64,000 nt of DNA from CAZPMT01 sp964587655 (GCA_964587655.1 CAZPMT010000005.1:1-64000); one strand, 5' to 3'; positions 1 to 8,980 are shown, counted from the stretch's first letter. Made by a program: numbers and translations. Notes: generated from the sequence alone by a model not told the origin.

Positions 1-61
1 AGAGCCGCGGACCCACCACCAAGGCAGCATGATCAACTTTTATGTCGTGCACCCGGATCAT
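1..61 (-). CDS. N-terminus of an unidentified protein, cut by the window edge
   Basis: On the minus strand an ATG at 61 is preceded by AGGAG six bases upstream (68-72), a strong ribosome binding site. The frame stays open to the window edge and gives about 20 residues beginning MIRVHDIKVDHAALVVGPRL. That is too short to assign a family. It would be divergent from the HU gene at 316. The opposite strand also has an open frame over 2-73 ending in TGA, but nothing there decides between them except the good Shine-Dalgarno on the minus strand. Confidence 0.5.
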   Translation of the reverse strand, partial: MIRVHDIKVDHAALVVGPRL

Positions 62-315
62 GTTTTCTCCTGAGAAGACAGGCCATTGTTTCCGGCCCTG
101 GAACTGTGGCGAAAAAAGCGAAATCAAAAATAGGACTTGACAAATCGTTAGGAATTTGCAATGAAAAGGACTGAACTACGGTGGAGAGAGGTGCTTTCCA
201 CCTTATGTTCGGGCCCTTGAAGGGAGCGGCAATGAGCGTCGAGTGGGTCGATGTTCTGCTGTTTCTCTACGGTCATAGAGTAGGGGTATAGTTTCAACCA
301 GGAAGGAGAGTAACG

Positions 316-603
316 ATGGCTAAGGCAATGACGAAGACGCAGATCGTGGCCAAGATGGCGGAGAAGGCGTGCGTCACGAAGAAGCAAGCAGCCGAAGCGC
401 TTGTATGCCTCGTGGACCTTGCCTACAAGGAAGCAAAGAACGGCTTCACTATTCCGGGTCTCGGCAAGCTGGTAATCGTGCAGCGCAAGGCGCGGGTCGG
501 CCGCAATCCGGCCACCGGCGCCACGATCAAGATCCCGGCGAAGAAGGTCCTCAAGTTCCGCATCGCGAAAGCGGCGAAGGTAGCCGCCGCCCCAAAGAAG
601 TAA
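316..603 (+). CDS. HU/IHF family histone-like DNA-binding protein
   Basis: This 95-residue protein is a bacterial HU-family DNA-bending protein, which dimerises and compacts or bends DNA. Visible family features are the helical N-terminal half (KTQIVAKMAEKACVTKKQAAEAL), the GLGKL turn, and the DNA-binding arm with the RNPATG signature at about residues 63-68 followed by KIPAKKVLKFR. A Lys/Ala-rich tail (AKAAKVAAAPKK) extends slightly beyond the usual 90 residues. The start has GGAGAG eight bases upstream. It is a single-gene unit followed by a hairpin terminator. HU versus IHF subunit cannot be told apart; HU is more likely as no partner gene is adjacent. Confidence 0.93.
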   Translation: MAKAMTKTQIVAKMAEKACVTKKQAAEALVCLVDLAYKEAKNGFTIPGLGKLVIVQRKARVGRNPATGATIKIPAKKVLKFRIAKAAKVAAAPKK

Positions 604-619
604 CCCACGAAGGATTCTG

Positions 620-660
620 GAATGCCGGCCCGGAGCCTGTGCGCTGAAGGGTCGGCATTC
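620..660 (+). terminator. stem-loop terminator after the HU gene
   Basis: A 12-base arm at 620-631 (GAATGCCGGCCC) pairs with 649-660 (GGGTCGGCATTC) apart from one G-T wobble. It begins 17 bases after the HU stop. The following bases are T-rich rather than a pure T run, so intrinsic termination is likely but of uncertain strength. Confidence 0.6.
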
Positions 661-806
661 GTCTTCATTCGCGGTCGCGCCATGTGTGCGGTTCTGTCTT
701 GGTGACGCGCGGCAAGACGAAATCGACCCCGAACAGGTGTGGAATGAGCCTTTGCACACCGCGCGGGTTTTTGTTGTGGCGGCAAACAGGCAAGGAGAAA
801 TGAGCC

Positions 807-1850
807 ATGGCCAAGAAGCAGTTCAGGTTCTCATTTGGCCCCTGGAATATTGACCAAGGGGCGGACCCCTTTGGACCGCCCGTGCGGAAGCCCGAATCGC
901 TGGCAAGGAAGATCAAGGCCGCTCGATCGATGGGATTCGACGGCGTCCAGTTCCACGACGACGATGCGGTGCCTGGCCTTGATTCTAAGTCGCACGCGCA
1001 GATCATGAAAGAGGCCGCAAAGGTCAGGCGCATGCTCGACGCGGAGGGTCTGGCGGCGGAATTCACGGCGCCGCGCCTGTGGTTTGCTCCACAAACAATA
1101 GACGGCGGATACACGAACAACGACGCGAAGTGCAGGAAGTACGCCATCGAAAGAACGAAGATCGCCATCGACATCAACAACGTAATCGGCGGCTCCTGGA
1201 TCGTGCTTTGGCTGGCGCGGGAAGGTTCCTACATCCGCGAGAGTAAGAACCCGCGCGTCGAGGTGCTCCAGATTCGCGACGCCATTAACGCGTTCCTCGA
1301 ATACGACCGCAAGGTCGTGATCCTTATCGAGCCGAAGCCCAATGAACCCGTCGACAGCGCCATCATCCCGACGATCGGGCACGCCATCGGCCTCGCATAT
1401 CTCACGTCGGATCCGGCCCGCGTCGGCTGCCTCGTCGAGACGGCCCACTCGATCCTTGCCGGCCTGGACCCCAGCGACGACATGGCCTACGCGCTGGCCC
1501 ACAAGAAACTGAAGAGCGTGCATCTGAACGATCAGGGCGGACTCAAGTTCGATCAGGACAAGACGTTCGGCTCGCACAACCTGCGCCGCGCATTCAACCA
1601 GATACGCGTTCTGGACGAGTACGGCTACGGCAAGAACGGCGAATGGATCGGCCTGGACGTGAAGGCCATGCGAACGCAGAAACAAGCAGGAAACACTAAG
1701 CACCTCTCCACAAGCAAGGAGCGGTTCATGTTCCTGCTCGAGAAGGCAAGAACGCTCAACAAGAAGCTCGAAGCCCAACTCATCGCGCAGAGAGATTACG
1801 AAGAACTGGACCGATACATCGTCTGCCATCTCATGGGCGTCAAGTACTGA
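807..1850 (+). CDS. xylose isomerase-family TIM-barrel protein (altered metal site)
   Basis: This 347-residue protein aligns by eye along its length with actinobacterial-type D-xylose isomerases (about 385 residues), which interconvert xylose and xylulose. The catalytic-His segment is FHDDD (His50). The EPKPNEP metal/substrate loop gives Glu175 and Lys177, ETAH gives Glu211 and His214, KFDQD gives Asp249 and Asp251, and GLD gives Asp284. The expected Asp in the segment HIDLN is replaced: the sequence reads SVHLND, with His239 at the metal-1 position. It could therefore be a working isomerase for another sugar or a divergent paralogue. AAGGAG lies 10 bases before the ATG. Its stop codon touches a nested palindrome. 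No xylulokinase is adjacent; an FGGY kinase starts at 63631 but is far away. Confidence 0.8.
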   Translation: MAKKQFRFSFGPWNIDQGADPFGPPVRKPESLARKIKAARSMGFDGVQFHDDDAVPGLDSKSHAQIMKEAAKVRRMLDAEGLAAEFTAPRLWFAPQTIDGGYTNNDAKCRKYAIERTKIAIDINNVIGGSWIVLWLAREGSYIRESKNPRVEVLQIRDAINAFLEYDRKVVILIEPKPNEPVDSAIIPTIGHAIGLAYLTSDPARVGCLVETAHSILAGLDPSDDMAYALAHKKLKSVHLNDQGGLKFDQDKTFGSHNLRRAFNQIRVLDEYGYGKNGEWIGLDVKAMRTQKQAGNTKHLSTSKERFMFLLEKARTLNKKLEAQLIAQRDYEELDRYIVCHLMGVKY

Positions 1851-1981
1851 GAGCTTGTGAAAGAATAGGAAGTTGCCGTAACGCAGGCATCTTGCCTGCT
1901 GCGCTTGGGCCAAAATCCTGCGGTTTTGCAGGCAAGATGCCTGCGTTACGGCGTGCGGTTTTGATTTTTTTCACAAGCTCT
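1850..1981. repeat. nested palindromic element with 13-base and 25-base arms
   Basis: The outer arms AGAGCTTGTGAAA (1850-1862) and its exact complement (1969-1981) enclose perfect 25-base inner arms at 1875-1899 and 1928-1952. Each inner arm is itself a small hairpin (GCAGGCA, TCT, TGCCTGC). The outer left arm begins on the last base of the preceding stop codon. The layout resembles a REP/BIME or miniature non-coding element and could act as a bidirectional terminator. Confidence 0.8.
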
Positions 1982-2029
1982 GAGACCAGCTCGATCACAC
2001 TTCAAGTCGCGGGTTGACGGAGTCGCCAC

Positions 2030-3529
2030 ATGCTGGAAACAGCCGATCTCGGCGCTAGAATGTCAAAGGCGGAGTTCAAGGAACTTTACTCCAATTTAGA
2101 GATTCGCCTCGGCGACCTACAGCGTGCGGTTCGCGCCGCGCAAGTCCCCGTGGTCATCATCTTCGAAGGCTGGGAAGCCTCCGGCGTCGGGACGGCCATC
2201 GGGCGCCTCCTCACGCCGCTCGACCCGCGCGGCTACAAGGTCCGCACCTTCATCGCGCCGAGCGACAATGAGAAGCTCTATCCCGCCATGTGGCGCTACT
2301 GGCGCGACATGCCGGCCCGTGGGGCCATCGCAGTCTTCGACGGGAGCTGGTACGTGCAGGTCCTCGCCAGGGACGCAAAGGGGTACGCGCCCGGCGCCCG
2401 CGCGCTTGCGTACGAACGCATCCGCACGATCGAACGCCAACTCACCGATGACGGAACCGTGGTCCTGAAGTTCTGGCTGCACATCGACAAGGCGGAACAG
2501 GCCCGCCGCTTCAAGAAGCTCAAGAAAGACCCGGCCCTGGCCTGGAAGGTCACCAAAGAGGACTGGCGGCGTCACCACCAGTACGAGCGTTCGTGCCAGG
2601 TCGTCGAGGAGATGCTGCTCGAGACCTCCCTGCCGCATGCGCCGTGGGTCGTAGTGCCTGCCCATGATCACCGTTATGCCGGCGCGCGCATTCTTCAGAC
2701 GCTGGCGTCGGCCCTCGAAAGCGCGGTCAAGAAACAGGCGCGCAAGAAACCCACGCCCGTCGAACTGCCGAAACGAGTGGGAAGCCCCTTGGCGAAGGTC
2801 GATCTCGATCTCTCACTTGATCGGGAAGAATACCAGGCCCTGTTGCCGAAGTTGCAGGACGAACTGCTCAGGCTGGAGCACCGCATCTACCCACATCGCA
2901 TTCCCGTGGTGATCGTGTACGAAGGATGGGACGCCTCCGGAAAAGGCGGGAACATCAAACGCCTTCTGACCGGTCTCGACCATCGCGGGTTCGATGTGAT
3001 TCCCGTCGGTCCCCCCGAAGGCGACGAGAAGACCCATCATTACCTCTGGCGATTCTGGGAGAACCTGCCCAAGGGCGGCCACATGACCGTGTTCGACCGC
3101 AGTTGGTACGGACGGGTCCTCGTCGAGCGTGTCGAGAAGTTCGCGACGCGCGACGCATGGAGTCGCGCGTACCACGAGATCAACGAGTTTGAGGCCGAAC
3201 TGACGTCGTTCGGAACCGTGGTGGTAAAGTTCTGGATTCACATCTCCAAGGACGAGCAGCTCAGACGTTTTCAGGACCGCGAACACATCCCTTACAAACA
3301 GTGGAAGATCACGCCCGATGACTGGCGCAACAGAAAACGCTGGAACGATTACTACGAAGCGGTCTCCGACATGCTCGCGTGGACGTCCACTCCGCACGCC
3401 CCATGGACAATCGTCGAGGGCAATAACAAACTCTACGCCCGCATCAAGACCCTTCAGACCGTGAGCGAAGCCATCGCCCGCCGCCTCAAGGAAGTCGAAT
3501 CCAAGAGCCTCAAGCGCCCGAAGAAATAA
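2030..3529 (+). CDS. pap: polyphosphate:AMP phosphotransferase, two fused PPK2 domains
   Basis: This 499-residue protein carries two PPK2 kinase domains, the class II architecture that phosphorylates AMP to ADP with polyphosphate in the cytoplasm. The C-terminal domain has an intact Walker A, GWDASGKGG (residues 299-307), and the motif FDRSWYGRVLVER (355-367). The N-terminal domain has the degenerate GWEASGVGT (47-55), where the Walker Lys is Val, and FDGSWYVQVLARD. This matches the known pattern that only the second domain is catalytic. GGAG lies eight bases before the chosen ATG. The gene converges on hsp20. Its role in energy salvage under stress fits its place beside chaperone genes, but that link is inference. 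Confidence 0.9.
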   Translation: MLETADLGARMSKAEFKELYSNLEIRLGDLQRAVRAAQVPVVIIFEGWEASGVGTAIGRLLTPLDPRGYKVRTFIAPSDNEKLYPAMWRYWRDMPARGAIAVFDGSWYVQVLARDAKGYAPGARALAYERIRTIERQLTDDGTVVLKFWLHIDKAEQARRFKKLKKDPALAWKVTKEDWRRHHQYERSCQVVEEMLLETSLPHAPWVVVPAHDHRYAGARILQTLASALESAVKKQARKKPTPVELPKRVGSPLAKVDLDLSLDREEYQALLPKLQDELLRLEHRIYPHRIPVVIVYEGWDASGKGGNIKRLLTGLDHRGFDVIPVGPPEGDEKTHHYLWRFWENLPKGGHMTVFDRSWYGRVLVERVEKFATRDAWSRAYHEINEFEAELTSFGTVVVKFWIHISKDEQLRRFQDREHIPYKQWKITPDDWRNRKRWNDYYEAVSDMLAWTSTPHAPWTIVEGNNKLYARIKTLQTVSEAIARRLKEVESKSLKRPKK

Positions 3530-3563
3530 CCGCCATCTCGTAGGGCGGGTTTGACATTTCGGG

Positions 3564-4043
3564 TTACGAAACGTTGACCTTGATTCGCTTGGCCCTTGAT
3601 GTCTCGGTCTTGGGAAGGACGATGTTCAGCACACCGTTCTTGTAAGTCGCCTTGGCATTGTCGGCATCGATTTCGCACGGCAGGTCGATCACGCGCCGGA
3701 AGGAACCGTATGAACATTCGGAGAAGTGGTAGTTGCGGTCCTTCTTCTCGTGAGAGGCCTTCTTCTCGCCATGCAACACGAGCCGGTCGTTCAGGACCTC
3801 GACGTTGAAATCCTTCTCGTCCAGCCCGGGCATTTCGGCCGAAACCTTGATGGCGTCTTCTTCCTCGACGACGTCCACGGCGGGTCCGCCGTGCGTGAAA
3901 AGGGCTGCGGGCCACGATCCGAGAGTAGTTTCACCTTCCCGGCGAAACCGCTCCGGCAGCCACCGGTCGAAAGCGTCCAGGAACCCATCCCGCAGGCGTT
4001 CGACCGAGTCTTTGACATTGTATGGAACTGAGTTTGGCGCCAT
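3564..4043 (-). CDS. Hsp20/alpha-crystallin small heat-shock protein
   Basis: A 159-residue small heat-shock protein, an ATP-independent holdase that keeps unfolding proteins soluble. The alpha-crystallin domain spans about residues 52-150, starting at PAVDVVEEEDAIKVSAEMPG and including the dimerising segment FNVEVLNDRLVLHGEK. It ends with the conserved A-x-x-x-N-G-V-L signature (ATYKNGVLNIVLPK). A very strong AAGGAGG sits seven bases upstream of the ATG. It is transcribed away from dnaK across a shared 468-base spacer, suggesting common heat-stress control, though no clear regulatory operator is visible. Confidence 0.95.
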   Translation of the reverse strand: MAPNSVPYNVKDSVERLRDGFLDAFDRWLPERFRREGETTLGSWPAALFTHGGPAVDVVEEEDAIKVSAEMPGLDEKDFNVEVLNDRLVLHGEKKASHEKKDRNYHFSECSYGSFRRVIDLPCEIDADNAKATYKNGVLNIVLPKTETSRAKRIKVNVS

Positions 4044-4511
4044 CGCTAATTCCTCCTTTCAGTCTGTACTCTCAAACTTTGTCGAGCCAGCCTTACTCGA
4101 CCGGCTCGCTTTAACATGAGCAACGCGCATGCCGAACGCTATTCTCGCCGCATAATCATCTGTAAGTGATTGTTTATAATAAGGTTATGGCTTGATTCTC
4201 CCTATGATCGCCGGGATCCCTCCGCTTATACGCATTATAAACATTTGCATTCCGAGACAACGAGCGTTTCAAAAGGAAACACCATCAGACGCCAGCGCTG
4301 GGCTGACGAAATCAGAAAGCTGACACTTGAGTCTAGGTTTGTTGTTTAATCATCTTTCAAATAAGCACTTACTGCTATCTTGCCCGTCAGCGACTCATTT
4401 TTTGAAAGGCCAACCCAGGTGATGGCATGCCCATTGCTCTTTCCAACGTGAAGCGGGTGATCCCGCAGCTAGACTTGAGCAATGTATCTCTGAAAAAGGA
4501 GGTCGCGTATC
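4044..4511. promoter_or_regulatory. divergent hsp20/dnaK intergenic region
   Basis: This 468-base spacer is AT-richer than its surroundings and must hold both start regions. I see no CIRCE operator (TTAGCACTC-N9-GAGTGCTAA) and no convincing sigma-32 consensus. A short inverted repeat, CGAGCC and GGCTCG with GTCGAG/CTCGAC nested, lies around 4083-4110. The Shine-Dalgarno sites are AAGGAGG for hsp20 and GGAGG at about 4498 for dnaK. No open frame here looks like a gene. Confidence 0.5.
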
Positions 4512-6413
4512 ATGGGAAAAGTAATGGGAATCGACCTTGGCACCACGAACTCGTGTGTGGCCGTCATGGAAGGCGGGCAGCCGGTCGTCATTGCGAACAC
4601 GGAAGGGGCTCGTACCACGCCTTCGGTGGTTGCGTTTACGAAGGATGGCGAACGGCTGGTGGGTGTCACGGCAAAACGTCAAGCCGTCACGAACCCTTTG
4701 AACACGATATTCTCGATCAAGCGATTCATGGGACGGCGGCACGGCGAGGTCTCGGCTGAGGAAAAGCTGGTCCCTTACAAGGTTGTCGCAACGCCCACGG
4801 GTGACTGTCAGGTCATGGTCGAAGCCCGTGGATATCGCCCGCCGGAAATCTCGGCCATGATCCTTCTGAAAATGAAGGAAACGGCGGAGACCTATCTGGG
4901 CGAGAAGGTGAACCAGGCCGTGATCACGGTGCCTGCGTATTTCAACGACGCCCAGCGCCAAGCCACGAAAGACGCCGGTCAGATCGCCGGGCTCGAAGTA
5001 CTTCGCATCATCAACGAACCGACGGCGGCCGCGCTCGCGTACGGCCTCGAAAAAAAGAACCGCGAGAAAGTGGCCGTGTACGACCTGGGCGGGGGGACGT
5101 TCGACATCTCGATCCTGGCAATCGGAGAAGGCAGCTTCGAAGTATTGAGCACTAACGGCGACACACACCTGGGTGGCGACGATTTCGATCAGCGCATCGT
5201 CGACTGGCTGGCGGATGAATTCCGCAAGGATCACGGCATCGATTTGCGCCGGGACCCGATGGCGCTTCAGCGACTCAAAGAAGCGGCGGAAAAAGCCAAG
5301 TGCGAATTGTCTTCATCGATGCAGACCGACATGAACCTGCCGTTCATCACGGCGGATGCCTCCGGCCCGAAGCACCTCGACTGCCGTTTGACGCGCGCCA
5401 AGCTCGAACAGTTGTGCGAGGACCTGCTCGAGCGCACGAAGGAGCCGTGTCGGCAAGCCCTGAAGGACGCGGGATTGAAGACGTCCGACATCGACGAGGT
5501 CATCCTTGTGGGCGGAATGACACGCATGCCCGCCGTGGGCGAAATCGCTAAATCTCTGTTCGGCAAGGAGCCTCACCGTGGCGTCAATCCGGATGAAGTC
5601 GTCGCCGTCGGCGCTGCGATTCAGGCCGGCGTGCTCGCGGGCGAGGTCAAGGATGTGTTGCTGCTGGACGTGACGCCGTTGTCACTGGGCATCGAGACTC
5701 TGGGCGGCGTGTGCACGAAGCTCATCGAGCGCAACACGACGATCCCCGTGACGAAGCGCCAGATCTTCACGACCGCCGCGGACGATCAGACCGCGGTGAC
5801 CGTTCACGTGCTGCAAGGTGAGCGCGAGTTCGCGCGAGACAACCGCACCCTCGGCCAGTTCAATCTCGAGGGCCTTCCACTTGCGCCGAGAGGCCTCCCG
5901 CAGATCGAGGTGGAGTTTGATATCGACACAAACGGCATCGTCCACGTCAGCGCGAAGGACCTCGCCACCGGGAAGGAACAAAAAATCCGTATCGAGTCGT
6001 CGAGCGGCCTTGGCCAGAGCGAAATAGATCGCATGGTGAGAGAGGCCCAGACGCACGAAACGGAAGACAAGGACCGCCGGCGCGGAGTCGAGGTCCGCAA
6101 CAACGCCGATTCGCTTCTCTACACCACCGAGAAGACCTTGCGCGAGCATGGCGACAAGATCGGCCCAGCCGACAAGACCGCGGTGGAAAGCGCGTCGGAG
6201 CGGCTGCGCGAGGCGCTGAAGGGCGATGACTTGGCTGCAATCGAGTCGGCCATGAACGCCGTAACCTCCGCCTCGCATAAACTCGCCGAGGCCATGTACG
6301 CGACGGCCTCGCCCCAGGCGAAATCGGATCAACCCTCGCGCGACGACGCCGGCAACACCGTCGACGCCGACTACACCGTAGTCAACGACAAGGACGCGGG
6401 AAGAGCGGCTTAG
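4512..6413 (+). CDS. dnaK: molecular chaperone DnaK (Hsp70)
   Basis: A 633-residue Hsp70, close to the usual 638. The N-terminal ATPase domain opens with the phosphate-1 motif GIDLGTTNSCVAVMEGG, has the phosphate-2 motif VAVYDLGGGTFDISIL near residue 190 and the VGGMTRMPAV segment near 335. The substrate domain starts after the DVTPLSLGIETLGG linker region, and the C-terminal lid ends DADYTVVNDKDAGRAA, a reduced form of the usual acidic tail. It folds proteins with DnaJ and GrpE, neither of which is adjacent. GGAGG precedes the ATG by about eight bases. Confidence 0.98.
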   Translation: MGKVMGIDLGTTNSCVAVMEGGQPVVIANTEGARTTPSVVAFTKDGERLVGVTAKRQAVTNPLNTIFSIKRFMGRRHGEVSAEEKLVPYKVVATPTGDCQVMVEARGYRPPEISAMILLKMKETAETYLGEKVNQAVITVPAYFNDAQRQATKDAGQIAGLEVLRIINEPTAAALAYGLEKKNREKVAVYDLGGGTFDISILAIGEGSFEVLSTNGDTHLGGDDFDQRIVDWLADEFRKDHGIDLRRDPMALQRLKEAAEKAKCELSSSMQTDMNLPFITADASGPKHLDCRLTRAKLEQLCEDLLERTKEPCRQALKDAGLKTSDIDEVILVGGMTRMPAVGEIAKSLFGKEPHRGVNPDEVVAVGAAIQAGVLAGEVKDVLLLDVTPLSLGIETLGGVCTKLIERNTTIPVTKRQIFTTAADDQTAVTVHVLQGEREFARDNRTLGQFNLEGLPLAPRGLPQIEVEFDIDTNGIVHVSAKDLATGKEQKIRIESSSGLGQSEIDRMVREAQTHETEDKDRRRGVEVRNNADSLLYTTEKTLREHGDKIGPADKTAVESASERLREALKGDDLAAIESAMNAVTSASHKLAEAMYATASPQAKSDQPSRDDAGNTVDADYTVVNDKDAGRAA

Positions 6414-6433
6414 GCGATTGGAGTTGCCCATGT

Positions 6434-6514
6434 GATGGACGGAGTGGACATTGTGGACGGAGTGGACGTGTTTTTTTGCCGTCCATGTCGTCCACAAAGT
6501 CCACCCCGTCCATC
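6434..6514. repeat. imperfect inverted repeat, 34-base arms, after dnaK
   Basis: The arms 6434-6467 and 6481-6514 match at 29 of 34 positions by eye and are built from tandem GTCCAC/GTGGAC words. The 13-base loop holds seven consecutive T. It begins about 20 bases after the dnaK stop and could terminate it. The remainder of the gap to 6633 shows no gene. Confidence 0.75.
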
Positions 6515-6633
6515 ATTCTGAAAAGCCTCCTCAATCATGACTGCCTAATCCGGTTTGAATAGGAGACCCAACCCGAATATCCTGTCTTGCGTATTCAAAC
6601 CTGCGGCGTGAATGTATTCGGGAGGGCAATTCA

Positions 6634-8925
6634 ATGCTGTATCCGCTAGTAAGCATGTTTGTGATGATGGCCACGGAACTGCCGATGGGAACTGGGCCTG
6701 ATTGCGTCAGCGCGCCACATTTCCCGGACCTCTTGCACGCGTACGTATGGCGAAACTGGCAAGTCGTCCCGCCGGAGCGCCTGGCGGAGGTGATCGGCGC
6801 GACGCCGGAGGACATCCTGCGCATAGGAAAGGCGATGGGACTGTCGGGTCCGCCGCACATCACAAAGGAAATGCAGGCCCTTTCCACCACCACCATCATC
6901 CGCCGGAACTGGCATCTATTGCCCTACGACCAGTTGCTCAAACTTCTCGGCTGGACTCCGGAGGAGATGGTTTACCATCTGCGTGAGGACGATTTTCTTT
7001 ACGTCAAACTTGGAGCGCTGAAACCGAAATGCGCTCCAATCGTGTATGCCCCGCCTGACGCGAAGGCCGTCGAGCGCGAGAAAGAGATCGCGCGGATCGT
7101 CAAGCAAGCGTTACCGCAAGGTGTTGGGACTTCGCAGGACCCGCCCCTGGGCTTCATCAAGCGATTCGAGGCCAAACCGGAAGAAAAACCGGTTGCGGAC
7201 CTCAAGTTCGACCTCACTCCGCGATTTTGTTTCTCGTATTTCGGCTTGACGGGCGATCCGTTCCTCGGAAAGAGCGAGGACATCTACCCAGACGGTTATC
7301 TTGCCCAATTGGCGGCGCGCGGCGTGGATGGCGTGTGGCTGCAAGGCGTGCTCTATACCCTCTCGCCGTTTCCATGGGACCCGAAGCTTAGCGAACGATA
7401 TGAAGACCGGCTCGGGAACCTCCGTGATTTGGTTGCGCGCGCGAAAAAGTTCGGCATCGGCGTATACCTCTATCTGAACGAGCCGCGCGCGATGCCGGTG
7501 GCTTTCTACGAGCAGCATCCGGATCTGAAAGGCGTGTCCGAGGGCGACTACGCTGCGATGTGCACGAGCAACGGCGACGTTCAGAAATGGATCCGCGATT
7601 CCGTGGCGTCGGTTTCGAAGGCAGTCCCGGATCTGCGGGGGTTCTTCTCGATCTCGGCGTCCGAGAACCTGACGAACTGCTGCAGCCATTACGGCAGCAA
7701 GGGATGTCCTCGTTGCAGTAAACGTGCGCCTGAAGAGGTCGTCGCAGAAGCCAACACGCTGTTTGCGCAGGGCATCCAAGACGCGGGCACAAAGGCGGAA
7801 CTGATCGTGTGGGACTGGGGCTGGAAGGATGATTGGGCCGAGGGCATCATCAATGCCCTGCCCAAACAGGCGGCCTTCATGAGCGTCAGCGAGTGGAGCA
7901 TCCCCATCGAGCGCGGCGGCGTCCGTACCGAGACGGGCGAGTACTCGATATCCACGATTGGCCCCGGACCTCGGGCGTTGCGGCATTGGGGTTTCGCGAA
8001 GAAGCACGGCATGCGCACCATCGCGAAGATCCAGGCGGGCACAACGTGGGAGATCGGTTCCGTGCCGTACGTCCCTGCCGTGCTTAACGTAGCGGAACAC
8101 ATCGATCGGCTTCGCAAAGCGGACCTTAACGGTTTGATGCTGAGTTGGACCTTGGGCGGTTACCCCTCGCCGAATCTTGAAGTCGTCGCTGAGATGTCGC
8201 GCGTAGAACAGGGGCGCCCCTCCCCCACGCCGGACGAAGCCATGCTGACAGTGGCCACGCGCTGGTTCGGGCCGGCCCTCGCCCCGCGCGTAGTTGACAT
8301 GTGGCGTGAACTCAGCATCTCTTTTCGCGAGTTCCCCTACGCGGGTGGCCTGCTTTACGTGGCGCCACAGCACGTGGGACCATCCAATCCGCTCTGGGAG
8401 GCGCCCACGAACTACAAGGCAACGATGGTTGGATACCCCTACGATGATCTTGAGGACTGGCGCGCCTGCTATCCAGAGGAGGTTTTTGTCGGCCAGTTCA
8501 CGAAGATGGCGGATGGGTTCGACGCCGCGATCGCCAAGCTTCGCGATGCAAGCAAGGATCTGAAATGCGATCCGAAACACCGAAAGACGCTCGATGAGGA
8601 AATCGACGTGGCCGATACGTGTGCGATCCATTGGCGCACGGTAGCGAACCAAGCGCGGTTCGTTTCCGCGCGTCGAGCACTCGCCGCGGCGAAGGACGCC
8701 GACACGGCGCGTCCCCTCATCCGGACCCTCGATCAGATCCTGAAAGACGAAACCCTGCTTGCGGAACGCCTGTTCGCGATCCAGAGCCGCGATTCGAGGA
8801 TAGGGTTCGAGGCATCCAACCAATATTTCTATCTTCCCATGGACCTCGCGGAGAAAGTGCTGAATTGCCGGGACCTATTGGATCGGTGGTTGCCAACGCA
8901 ACGCGCGCGGTTCGGCATTTCGTGA
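6634..8925 (+). CDS. large TIM-barrel-like protein with Cys cluster, possible glycoside hydrolase
   Basis: The 763-residue product is not one I can name. The first 140 residues are helical and contain two similar helical units (HAYVWRNWQVVPPERLAEVIGATPEDI and IIRRNWHLLPYDQLLKLLGWTPEEM), suggesting an internal repeat. From about residue 200 the pattern suits a hydrolase barrel: GVDGVWLQGVLYTLSPFPWD, then KFGIGVYLYLNEPRAMP, then GFFSISASENLTNCC. A Cys cluster (NCCSHYGSKGCPRC, about 350) may bind metal. GGAGG lies eight bases before the ATG. It is followed after 55 bases by a GH36-like enzyme. A role in glycan breakdown is inferred from this neighbour and from the similarly Cys-marked protein at 60135. 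Confidence 0.6.
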   Translation: MLYPLVSMFVMMATELPMGTGPDCVSAPHFPDLLHAYVWRNWQVVPPERLAEVIGATPEDILRIGKAMGLSGPPHITKEMQALSTTTIIRRNWHLLPYDQLLKLLGWTPEEMVYHLREDDFLYVKLGALKPKCAPIVYAPPDAKAVEREKEIARIVKQALPQGVGTSQDPPLGFIKRFEAKPEEKPVADLKFDLTPRFCFSYFGLTGDPFLGKSEDIYPDGYLAQLAARGVDGVWLQGVLYTLSPFPWDPKLSERYEDRLGNLRDLVARAKKFGIGVYLYLNEPRAMPVAFYEQHPDLKGVSEGDYAAMCTSNGDVQKWIRDSVASVSKAVPDLRGFFSISASENLTNCCSHYGSKGCPRCSKRAPEEVVAEANTLFAQGIQDAGTKAELIVWDWGWKDDWAEGIINALPKQAAFMSVSEWSIPIERGGVRTETGEYSISTIGPGPRALRHWGFAKKHGMRTIAKIQAGTTWEIGSVPYVPAVLNVAEHIDRLRKADLNGLMLSWTLGGYPSPNLEVVAEMSRVEQGRPSPTPDEAMLTVATRWFGPALAPRVVDMWRELSISFREFPYAGGLLYVAPQHVGPSNPLWEAPTNYKATMVGYPYDDLEDWRACYPEEVFVGQFTKMADGFDAAIAKLRDASKDLKCDPKHRKTLDEEIDVADTCAIHWRTVANQARFVSARRALAAAKDADTARPLIRTLDQILKDETLLAERLFAIQSRDSRIGFEASNQYFYLPMDLAEKVLNCRDLLDRWLPTQRARFGIS

Positions 8926-8980
8926 AAACGGCGTAGGAAGGCCGGCCACCCACGCCGCTCGGACGCCTTGAAAGGAAAGC

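Noticed and set aside
2..73. Plus-strand frame ending EPRTHHQGSMINFYVVHPDH... as the 3' end of an incoming gene
   Set aside because: Possible, but the opposite strand has a strong Shine-Dalgarno and ATG; both cannot easily be true, and the plus frame has no other support.
137..142. TTGACA as a -35 box for the HU gene
   Set aside because: No acceptable -10 hexamer 16-18 bases downstream, and it is far (about 170 bases) from the start.
4060..4511. CIRCE operator upstream of dnaK
   Set aside because: No TTAGCACTC/GAGTGCTAA inverted repeat found on inspection.
7111..8823. 570-codon open frame on the minus strand
   Set aside because: Antisense shadow of the large plus-strand gene; Arg-rich, no recognisable motif, no fitting start.
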